DNA from: Stichopus chloronotus
Taxonomy: Eukaryota > Echinodermata > Holothuroidea > Aspidochirotida > Stichopodidae
Direction: 5' to 3'
Assembly (NCBI GenBank): GCA_021234535.1
Contig: CM037843.1
Location: 21,731,911-21,795,910, forward strand
DNA length: 64,000 bases
The position numbers and the translations under genes were made by a program. The notes beneath the pieces are model-generated. The model was not told the DNA's origin, searched no databases, and saw nothing but the letters and a program-made list of their open reading frames with translations. Below, piece after piece: positions 1-10,500 of the stretch. Each line of letters opens with the position of its first letter. Positions within the stretch are counted from its first letter, which is position 1.

Positions 1-1320
1 TATCAACCTTTTGGTATAATTACTATGTATTTTTCTTATTTTTTGTTTGTTTTGGCTTTGTCAAAGGCACATGTAATCAATACTGTACAAATGCGCTGAC
101 ATGCTGTTGTTTTTTTTATTATGAGACCCTTTGTACTTGTGATCACAATATCACAAGATGTCATTGGTATTTACCTTGGTGGGTAGATGATCCTTGTTGT
201 TTTTATCTACTTCAAAGATCATATCAGCAAACAATGTCGAAGTCAGAAAAAAAATTGTGGAAAGTGAAAACTGTTTGAATTAATTGAAATTTCTCACGTA
301 GGAAATGTTTCGGTGGAAGCAGGGTAGATCGGATCCATTGAGCTTAACTCTGAGGTCCTCGTGATAAAGTTCGCAACTCTTCGATTTGAAATGCCCTGAT
401 CATTAGGTTTCTTGTGTCAAATAAACAGTGCTCAAAAATGCTATTTTCATACCCATTTGAGGAAAGGCCTAAAATGGTGTTTTTTTTCTTTCAATTTTCT
501 TCAGTTGGCTAACAGGGAAACACGCAAGTAAGATATGTACGATGCATAATTTGTCAAGTCATGTCTTAGATTTATAGCACATAGCGTCATTTCGTTATTA
601 TAGCTATACCGAAAATGCTAAATTTTCGATTTACCATCTCCTCTGACGTTATGGCGGCCATTTTGATTTTTCAAACCACACAGAAGACACCCCAAGGTGT
701 CGAGTGTGTCATGAGAAACTGAATGGTGCACCGATCCGACCTTGTTTGGCACTTTCAAAAAATACGTCTACCATCTTGGATTTTTTTCACTACCGTCCGA
801 TGTGACTCTTCGCGTTGTTACATGTCGGGCAGAGAGGTGTTGCATTTATGGACCATCTTTCAGAGTTGTTGCATTTTGGGCAGGATGTTATTACATTTTT
901 GGACCAAATTTGTTGCATTTTTGGTCAGACCACCAAATGGGTCGTAACAAGGCTTAGGGGTCTTGTATCGGCTGAAATCAAATTAAAGGAGTAGTACAGA
1001 CACCCCAGTTAAAGTTAAATGATTCATTACCAAATTAAACAGAAGAAATACTTCACAGGAACTTGTCTTTATGCTTCTTTGTTCCCTTAGAGGGACATAG
1101 CCTACAGTGTCCTCAGATGACATAGCCTACATTGACCTCAGTATAATTCGTTCTTACGGCATCGTCAAGTCTTTACAAAATTGAATAGGAGTACAGCAGG
1201 GTTGTTCATTCTTTTTTCAGTATGTGATAAAAAAAAAAAAACAGCACCACCGGCGAGACGGAACGTCAAAAATATTGGTGTGTGTGTGGGGGGGGGGGGG
1301 AAACTTTGGGACTAAATGTC
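1..1320. other. Intergenic, no gene seen
   Basis: I see no coding exon here. The short reading frames at 723-957 lack family features and look random. A YY1-like GGCGGCCATTTTG lies near 652-664. A/T and G homopolymers occur around 1230-1300, just before a hAT-like fragment. Confidence 0.6.
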
Positions 1321-1325
1321 GGCAG

Positions 1326-1415
1326 GACTATCTAAGTGGAACTTTACCGTTGGCTGGCGTAAACGAAATGTTTTGGATTCACATGCTACCCAGATGGCAG
1401 TAAAAGGCATTTCCG
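1326..1415 (+). repeat. Fragment of hAT-like MITE core
   Basis: The stretch beginning GGACTATCTAAG, followed by a TTGGCTGGCG-type inverted core and a CCAGATGGC motif, matches in order the core of the better preserved element at 35177-35651. It is diverged and has no clear termini, so it is called a relic. Confidence 0.45.
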
Positions 1416-1959
1416 ATTGTTCTAAGATGTATTTATACTGAGCCTTGAAATAGGCAGCTCGTGTATGCAATTGAATTACCTATCATTTCCATTTATTCTC
1501 GGAGAATTTGGCAAATAGTGGGGGATCTAAACATATCTTTAGCCATCTCACTTTTACTGGAGGGGATTGTACCTCCCCTCCCCCTAATTCTTCCTCCACT
1601 GCAGCACTATGTTTCTTTATAAGTGAATGCTCTCTGAAGTCATCGTGTAATATTTTGTAGTTACTTTCCTGTGGCTGCTTGAAATAAGTGATACTATAGC
1701 AGTAAATTCATAGATTCAAACCTAAGATATAACTACGGTGTCTCCATAGCTGCATTTGGTTTATTCTCGTTTATTCTTGACTGCGTTGTGCTTTTACCGT
1801 ACCATTGCGCTATTAGTTTCTCCCTTCAAGTATGTAGAAAACCTTACGAACTGGGGTGGGATGGCAGGGGGAATATGCCTTCCCGCCAGACATGGCAACC
1901 CTTGCAGAGCTTTGGAAGGACAATTTTTTAGCGATCTATGTCAGATATTTTTTTCTAAA

Positions 1960-2015
1960 ATTTTCTGGAACGCTCCGCGCCAACCTGTGGTGGCCTTCCG
2001 CTTTGTCTTCTACAA
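1960..2015 (-). repeat. Inverted fragment of the same hAT-like core
   Basis: ACGCTCCGCGCCAACC is the reverse complement of the GGTTGGCGCGGAGCGT core seen at 35.4 kb. Flanking bases keep some similarity on both sides. The 132-codon frame over it (1756-2154) has no recognisable domain and is probably fortuitous. Confidence 0.4.
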
Positions 2016-2363
2016 TGTCTTTCCCCTAGTCCAAAATTCTGGGTGCTCCTCTGGAATAGAGGGATTCTGTGTCTCCGCATCGCACTGTAGCTTATCCCTC
2101 CCCCTTAAATTAAACCCCTATATTTTTAATGTAAATATTGGGTTGCCTTTATAAAACACTTCGGAATAACATATTGAGTGTATGCTTTTCATTAACTTTC
2201 GTACTTGCTTTTGTTTGTAGCTCACACGCATTACAGGGTATAGAATGAGGCAGATCTCATCATTTTTTGAAAAGCATTTTGTTACCTCATCCCTGTGTAT
2301 GTAATTTACGGGATGAGATATTGTAGTTGCTTTGGGACATTAAATCGTATTATGTTTCTCTCA

Positions 2364-2392
2364 GTTGCCATAGCAACAATTGCCATGGTAAC
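2364..2392. promoter_or_regulatory. Two adjacent RFX-type X-box motifs
   Basis: GTTGCCATAGCAAC (2364-2377) fits the RFX X-box consensus, two inverted half-sites around a 2-nt spacer. One base later ATTGCCATGGTAAC (2379-2392) is a second, slightly weaker match. RFX factors are known to bind such sites in ciliary and other genes. No promoter was recognised next to it, so function is inference, and such palindromes also occur inside repeats. Confidence 0.4.
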
Positions 2393-2939
2393 ATGGGGGT
2401 TTAACCTGATACCTGGTACTTAAGGTCACCTGGAATCCCTCATTAGGGTAGGGGTCAAAATGTGTGAAGATGTGTGTGTGTATGAGCAGGTTTATACCGC
2501 CGAACGAGTATCCCTTTATTTTACTATTGAACCGTGCACGGCTGCAGATAAACATTATAGTGGGTTATATTGATGGGAAATATTGCCCTTTGCCACAACA
2601 AAAAAAAGGGGGCGCTCAAAAAAATGTTTTCAATTAATACTTATCACTGTAGTGGTGAGTGTGTATCGGTTTGTCACTAGGGAATCGTAGTGGACATGAT
2701 GTTTTACACACATATAACTGCAAATGCGGACGTAACCCATTTCAATGGGGACTTCGTCTATACTCCTTCAAATCAATGTATAGCTTCATGGCGCCTTCAT
2801 ATAGCGCATGAAGGCTATTTAAAGCCAACTTTGAAACGGGGACCATCCCCAATTCCAGATGGGTCCCCGATTGGTATGTGTGATTTCATTACAACGTACC
2901 CGATCGACAGCAATTGTCAACGCACACGTACACACGTGT

Positions 2940-3765
2940 GTGTGTTTGTGTCAAAGAGCTTGTGTGCACGATATCTCCAGATATGAATGATGGATGCTGT
3001 TGATACTTGGTATGTAGCTCATATTGAGAGGAGGAACCCTTTTGTTGTTGGTGGGGGTCAAAAGTCATCTGGGGTCACCAGAAGTCAAAAACTGAAGTCA
3101 TTGTGCACGTGATATCTCCAGGTAGGATAAATGGATACTCTTCATAGTTGGTGTATAGCTTTCCCATTTTGAGAGAAAAAAAGCTTTTGTTTTTTTGCGG
3201 AGGTCAAAATTCATCTGGGGTCACCAGAGGTCAAATATTGAAATCTTTGTGCACGCAATATCCCCTGTTAGGAATGATGGATACACCTTATAAGTGGTAT
3301 GTAGGCTTGTCATATTAAGAGGAACCCTATTGTTTTTGGTGAAAGTCAAAGATCAAATCTAGGGTCACTAGAGGTCAGATACAGGGTTCTGCCCGGCATG
3401 ATTTGTGTGCCGACAGGACTAAGCGGAGCGCCACAATCGGTTGGCGTGGAACGTTTAAAAAACTTGTTCAATTTAAAACTTTTCAAACTTATTATGCAAG
3501 TATGACTTTATTATTAAATAAAAACATATTGTTTTGCTAAAAAGGGCATTTGGGATCACCAGACATCAAAAACTGGAAACCTCATGCACAGAAATTCTTA
3601 ATGAGAAAAATTGATAGACCTTAAACTTTGCTTGAAGGCACATGTGGGCACCCTATATTGAGTGCGAAACCCTCCTATTTTTTAGTGGATGTCGAAAGTT
3701 GTTTGGGGTCACTAAGGTCAAGACCTTCTGCGTGCCATGTCATCAGAATAGAAACACACGTGACT
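2940..3765 (+). repeat. Diverged array of the ~145-bp repeat
   Basis: After a GT-rich stretch come units marked by CACGATATCTCCAG (near 2967, 3109 and 3253), then a TTGGTATGTAG-like stretch, a CATATTGAGAG-like stretch and GGTCAAA...GGGGTCACCAGA. Spacing is about 141-145 bp. A hAT-like core near 3417-3470 interrupts it, and degenerate units resume at 3541-3760. It is the same family as at 10.5, 22.6 and 59.2 kb. Confidence 0.7.
3417..3470 (+). repeat. hAT-like core fragment inside the 145-bp repeats
   Basis: GGACTAAGCGGAGCGCCACAATCGGTTGGCG-type sequence matches the core at 35.43 kb. It sits between two blocks of 145-bp repeat and looks like a later insertion now lacking clear ends. Confidence 0.45.
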
Positions 3766-4814
3766 CTTGCATTTTTCAAACTCTAAACAGTTTATTGCAA
3801 AGCTGTTGTTTTGGTTGACATTGTTTTTTCACCAAAACTTGCATTCTTGTGGTATATCACATGCAACAGATTTTCAGTCTACCACCATAAAGACCACCTC
3901 TCATTGCTAAAGTGACATTTAATCTCTGCCAAAATGAGGAGGTTCTTGTACTAAATGTAAGGCATTTCAACTTGTGGTAGGAAACATTCCCTTCTTGGTA
4001 TATGACAGGCACAAGGTTTCCAGTGTTTTCCCAGTATTTCACCTCAGATGATGACCTCAAATCTTTGCACCAAAAACAAAACCGGTGATTCTTACCTTTA
4101 GAGTTATATTTGAGAAACAAGCTTAATATAGAAACTGTAATGAGTGCATCGAAACTACAATACATTTTTGCATTCTGTTTTTTCGCTTCTTTTTTCCTTT
4201 GGTAGATTTTTGTCGAACTTTGGTCTGTATTTTTTTTTGTATTTCTTAGCCACCGGTCTAAATTAGATTTAATTTTTGATGTAATTTTGTAAAGGAAATT
4301 GTGTTTGCAATCTTCTTTGCACCCGACACTTTAATCTGACTGTTAGAGCACGTAAGTAAAAAAAAATGTCCCACTTCATCTTCGGTTTTGAGCAGGGCCG
4401 GGACAAACCCCGGCCGATGCAATTGTGTGGGGACCCTATCGTACAACTGAGGAACACCTGACCAAAATACTCAAGGCATGTGTAGTATTCCCAAAGAGAC
4501 ACAACGTTATGTTATCAATTTTGAAATAAAGGGTCGCAAATTACGAGTTATAAATTTTAGCCTAGATACTCTAAATGTGGGAACCAGGAACCTGGGGCAC
4601 ATACACCTGCCGCCCAGCCCGTTAATCCACTAGTTGTGTGAGAGTGTCTTTACGGGAAATTGAAGATTCTGTGCCAGTAATGGCATGTGGGATGGATATT
4701 ATCTTTAAAGGGGCATACTGAGTTGTTTCGAACAACTAAATTTTCCAAACCTGTAAGTTTCCTTTACACAAATGACAAATGTTCAAACTAAGACGATCCC
4801 AAATTGTGTCCCCT
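3766..4814. other. Intergenic, nothing recognised
   Basis: Only short spurious reading frames are present, and they have no splice context. I see no repeat or RNA gene. Confidence 0.5.
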
Positions 4815-5235
4815 CTAAATATATCACTGAGTGGGAAATAAACAGTTCAATTTGGTTTTTAATGACCAGAAAATTTCTCCCCATAACATCAGTTTACATG
4901 CACACAGCCATGAAGTACAAAACCAGTGTCAGGAATTCAAAACTGTCGACGGATCATGACTATTGGATATGAAGCTTTTTAAAAAATCAATTACCAGGCA
5001 CATTGCCACATAACGAGTATCAATTTATATGCAGATACAAAGCCAATGGAAGTTTAGGAATTCAAATCTGTCGTCAGTTTTCGTAATTATTGGATGCGAA
5101 ACTTAACTACTTCTTGAAAATTAATGACGAGATACCTTTCAAGATAATTTGTCAATTTATCTGGACATAGCCAGTACAAAGCCGAGGTCAAGAATTCAAA
5201 ACTGCCACGGTCGTCAGTGAAACTTATCTACTTAC
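4815..5235. repeat. Degenerate tandem repeat, about three units
   Basis: Each unit has a TACAAA(A/G)CC motif, then GGAATTCAAA(A/T)CTG or a close variant, a CGTC-containing stretch and a TTGGAT(A/G)(T/C)GAA-like stretch. The markers begin near 4915, 5035 and 5172, a spacing of about 120-137 bp. Copies are strongly diverged. Confidence 0.5.
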
Positions 5236-6729
5236 GGTAGGCCTAACTAGAAACATTGCCATCATGTGGGTTGCACTCTACGTAGCCTACTCCACACAAA
5301 TGTAGGCATTTATATCAACTCAAATATGCTGCTTTACAATAGGAGTTGTCTGAATTGGGATTCATTCGTCAAAAGATCATTAAAAACTTTGTTTAATCTA
5401 TCTTTTTTTCCACTTTCCTGTAATCTAGTTTTGATTGGGGTTTGTCCTTCATACCGGCCGTGGCTGGATCTATCTCATTCTTACAGCAATCAAACTCTCA
5501 CCCCATCACGATATAGATGTTCCCCTTTCTCAAACCAAGCTTCCCAAAACACCCCTGTCTCCTTCTCCCACATCTTCTTTGGTCACCCTCAGCGGGGATG
5601 ATGTGAGACAGAATTTAATAGTTTATCTTGAATTCATGAAACAAAAGTTGTGGTCAAAAAGTTGAGTTCATTAACGAATCCCTCTTCTGTTCACTGGAAA
5701 AGACTTTTTTTTTAGGTTTTGTCCAACCTATATTGGCTGTACTTTCATCGCAGAATTGGGCACAAACTTAGCATAATCTTAGTATGATCTGTTATGCGTA
5801 CTCTTGAGCTTGTGTTTCATGAATAACATGGACTCGGGTCCGGACATACCTTAACGCCTTTCAAGATCATACGTTCATAGATCATAAGATCAAGTTTTTT
5901 CTGATTGAACTGGCATATAGTAATGTAACGAACTTGATCAAGTGTAAATTTAACTCGATACTCTTTGAGTGTAACCTACGACGAGATTTAATTTTCCCAC
6001 GCCACCAGCGCTACTGCGCTAGCCCTAGCCTGAGGCGTGTAAGCTTCGGACGCATTGCTTCACTAAGTCTTATTGATATTGCATCAAATTGCTGAACAGC
6101 GTTGTCTTAAAGAATGTTCCAACAACTCTCCTCGCCTTGAAGAAACTTTTCGTCCCGAAATAATATTAACCAAATATTCTTTCTATCTGAATTAATTTTT
6201 TACTGTCATGAATAAATATGCTTCCATTAATAGAAGTTTTTAACCCCTTTCCTCTTCAAATTTCAATATAATTTCACTTACATTTACATTACCTATATGA
6301 TTACCCTAAATGTAATTACACAAACAATTGCAGCTTATATGCTGTTTCAGTCGGTAGTACTAAAGTGTATATGTTGGTCTACGTACAGGTTTGTTTGCTT
6401 TAAAATTACGGTAGCTCTGCAGTAGATAAGGCTGGTTTCACCGTGACGTTTTTATACAAAGACTGCACAAACCGTGGGAGAGACACACATGTAGGAAGCA
6501 CCTTTATCTCGCTTGGATCGTGCGTGTGCAGTGATGTGCGAAGGAAAACGACAAATGTTAGGGAAGACCAGCCTATAAATGTAGACTTTCTAACACCATT
6601 GGTTGGTTGCGCTGTCTTCCTCACACCAAGCTCACGGAGATTGTTAAGATGTACTGTTACTGATGTTGGTGTACTCCACAAAGGGGATGAGCGGTAGATG
6701 GTCTCTACTGATGAGCGGAGTCGACGGTA
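5236..6729. other. Upstream region of the F-box gene
   Basis: No confident exon. A TATAAAT sequence near 6572 lies about 155 bases before the F-box start codon and could belong to its promoter, but the transcription start is unknown. An 84-codon frame (6443-6697) ending 33 bases before the start codon would, if transcribed, lie in the 5' leader; it resembles no family I know. Confidence 0.35.
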
Positions 6730-7578
6730 ATGGCAACTTGCTTAGAATGGGATGAGGATTCAACTGGAGTGACGCCAGAACCTTCCGCATCCCAGCCACC
6801 AGACGACCAGACAATTAGCGACTGTCCGATATACCGTCTACCGAGGGAGATAATGGTTCGCATCTTCCGTTATTTTGAACCCTTTTGTGATTCTCTCCCT
6901 GTCCTTGCGTGTGTCTGCAAAAAGTGGCGGAAGCTCCTACAAGAGACGCCCTCGTTGTGGCGTAGAGTTCACGTAAGGGCCGCTAATATTAAGCAAGACG
7001 CGTATTACAGTGACACATTGAGTGCGATCTTTATAACGTACGGTCACCATATTCAGGAGCTGGTGTGGGATCAATCCGCTCGAATCAGTGAGTCGGCGTT
7101 CTACCTGATACCGAGTCTGTCTGAACTCACCGTGCTCAGCCTTCCGATTACTTGGAACAGAACCGTGGTCGAAACCCTCTCACCGTTGAGTCAACTGATA
7201 GAGCTGACAATTAACGGAGGATTCGATCTGGTCGACGAGGACTTACTTTTGGTCGCCGTCCAGTTCCCGTTGTTGAAACGAGTGACCGTGTCGGCCTGTT
7301 GGGCAATCACCTGGGAAGGAATCCAGGGATTTACTACGTGCTTGAAAGATCTGGAGGACTGCAACATTAAAGTCAATAACGGTTTGCCCGTAGAAGATGC
7401 CAGGAGCGACCGTGCTATGATTCAAGGACACATCCTCGCACGGAACTTGGCCGAATTACCAATAGCAACTGCGGTAACGTCACTCACTCTTAACCTCGTG
7501 CCAATCGAGGTTGAAGAATTGTGGGGAGCTGTTGTAAGCTTACAGCACCTGAAGAAACTGACCGTCTGTAATTGCGAG
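6730..7578 (+). CDS. F-box/LRR gene, exon 1 (residues 1-283)
   Basis: The frame is open from ATG to the donor GAG|GTAAGA. It carries a short Pro/Ser/Asp N-terminal tail, the F-box and the first LRR block, ending ...LTVCNCE. Reading on past the donor gives only two residues and a stop, which supports the splice. Confidence 0.88.
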
Positions 7579-10500
7579 GTAAGATAAGCGCTCATATAGT
7601 AGTAAATAAATGGAATTACCAGCATGCTTGTGTTGATAAACGCAGAATGTTCGAGAAAGTCAAATTATGGTATACCCCATTCATTAGAGACAAAAAATTA
7701 TCACCCCAGACAGTTTCAATTCTCCCAACCCAGTTACGTCTAGTCCCTCTCTCAGCTTGTCTTAAATTCCTTCACGAGTGTGATCAAAACAATGGATCCC
7801 TGTGTACGCTGTGCAATGTGAGCTACTCTGCATCTCTCGAATTTGCCGTCAGTCAAAGAGTACTGTAACTTAGAACCAGTTGAGAATTTTGCTTTCCGGA
7901 AGGTAAAAATATATTGCTTAGGGTGATGAGTTACGGCCTTTAAGGGAGAAATGATAGAAAAACGGAAAGAGGATAAAAGGATACAACCACTGCTGCCAAA
8001 TCGTGTAACAATGTCTACTAGTGAGCTCCATTTGATTCAATGGACTGAGCCCAGGAGAAATCCATTAGGAAGCCGACACTCTAGACAAGACAAACGAGGT
8101 GGCCCAGTAAAGGTTGGCTTCATATGAAGCCCTGTTCGTAGGCCTACAACACCATATTTTTATCTCATGAAGGTACTGAACCACCAAAGATAAAAAAAAA
8201 AAAAAGATATGAAAGGTACGCTAGTATTTACCACAGTTCATCGCATATCACGTAGTACACTTCAACCAAGTTGGTAGACCTATCATTTGAAAATGAACCG
8301 GCCGGCGGGACTATTTGCTCACTACGGATAAGACTCGTATGCAGTATTAATTATTGCGTGTCTTTCCATCAGGTTATCGATGATGAATGGCAGAACAAAC
8401 ACTAACAGGTGTTCAACAGCACTGTTGAGATCAGTTGCAATGTGTATGTGTCTTGGGCGTATAAGGCCGTACGTACACTGACGTGTAACAGGATCGTTTA
8501 TATCGGGAACATGTTTCAGGTTCATTTCCCTCATACTTGCTGCATAGACTTGGTTGGTTGTAAAAGTTAACTTTAATTAAAGGTTCTTTTCAATGAAGAA
8601 ATTTCGGAGGATTTTATCATAAAAAACGTTCGGGCAGTTTTGAACTCACAGTTTCCATTACGGTACCTATCGAGAAACACGATGTGTTGTATGGTAGCTT
8701 AAGAGTCTGAAATGGTTGCATTGTTTCTGTGATTAATGTGTAGAACTATCCATCAACATCTCCTCGTCCATTCTCATTGTTTCGAGGAGCTCGCTATGTT
8801 TGCTTTAGTGAAGTATCTGTGTTTGGGATTTCGGTCATTTACATCAGACTTTTCGTTTCTGACATGTTCAAAATACGAGACTGTGGTTTGGTGAATTTGT
8901 CACCGTGTCGAGAAAATCTCAGTATATTAAAGGCAAAAACTCATCATCCCAGACAGTTTAAATTCTCCCAACCACCTACCTCTAGTCCCTCCCTTAGCCT
9001 GTCTTACATTCCTCCACATGTGTAATCAAAACAATGGTCCCTGTGTACGCTGTGTAATACGAGCTGCTCTGCATCTTTCGAATTTGCTGGCAATCTAAGA
9101 GGACTATAACTTAGAACAAGTTGAGAATTTTCCTTTCCGGGAGGTAAAAATATAGCTTAGGGTGATGCAATACAGCCTTTAAGGAAAAAGGAGTGACCTT
9201 AAACCAAGACCGGACGGTCATGATTGATCTGCAGTAGCTGTGAACAGTGAAGCAGAATTGACCGAACTTTAGGAAATAGATTGCACGTCTCTCAACATGT
9301 GGATCATTTATGTAGCATTTATGAACTTAGTTTGTATAGACTGTGGTAGAAAATGAAGTGTCAATCATAGCAAAGTAAAGTAAAAATTAAAATGACAATA
9401 TATATTCAAACATAAGGTTAGAGTTCAGTCTACGGATGCCTGTCCTTTGGTAATGGTATACCGTGTAGTGGCCGAATGATCACAATGATAGGTCACTATG
9501 ATTTGGTCGTCGTTACTAAGTATTACATTACAAAGAAAACCAATGGGTAACACGTGACTTTTACAAGTTTTCGTGTAGGAGGGATACTTGTATTTTTACC
9601 TACCAATGCGAAAATACCCCAATTGCCACAACTATGAAACACAAATTCTGATAAAAAGCCTCCCTTTGGTTGTATCTCTGAGATACTATCTGCCAACTGA
9701 CCGACTGTCTTTCTTTTCACAGAGACTTCACGGGGTCCGCCTGACGTCGATGTCTCTTCAAAAGTTGACCTTACACAGCCTGTGGTCATCACACTTTGTA
9801 AGTATTACAGCGCCATCTCTAAGACGACTTCGGATCGATCATGGCATGGAATCTTGTGAGCATCTAGAAGTCTACGCGAATAAACTGAAAACCATGGCCG
9901 TAAGTATATCCGCTTTACTCTCTTGTTGATAAGAAAAGTGATTGATAACCTAATTGAGGGAGCACCGATGAGAAATGTGTTGACTTGTGTTGAGGCGGAT
10001 CGTTTGGTGTACCTCCCTGATTGGTGCATTGAGGTGCAAATTTGTGTTTCCCTGATTGGTGGTCGCACATCACTAAAAAAAAAAAAGGAAAAAATAAAAA
10101 CGTTTTCTGTAAAGGCTCATAAGAGGTGACATCCTTCGACCAGTCTAGCTGAGAGAACCAAAGTAAGTGTTCTTATTAGTCAAAATTAAATGTCATTGTT
10201 TCTGGGATAGATTGGACCGTTGCAAAGGTCCTAGATTGAGAACGGTAAGCGAAAAGTTTGACACAAAATAAAGTTTAAAGAGGCGATCAGACTTTGAAGT
10301 TTTATCGCTTCTGGGCATTCGTTCAATAATCTGTCAGTAACCTCTGTTTCATTGCTATATTCTGTCAGTAAATATTGCCATTACTCAGTTTTTCATATAC
10401 ACATAATAGATCACTAAGCTACTGTGGAATTCCATCCATGCAGGAATATGATTGAGAGCTTTTAATTCCTTGTCGGAGGCAGAAGGAATCTACACAATGG

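Noticed and set aside
1756..2154. 132-codon plus-strand frame
   Set aside because: It overlaps a transposon relic, has no family features and no splice context.
6443..6697. 84-codon frame just before the F-box gene
   Set aside because: Probably leader or promoter sequence; it is out of frame with the gene and unlike any family. Kept only as a possible upstream frame.
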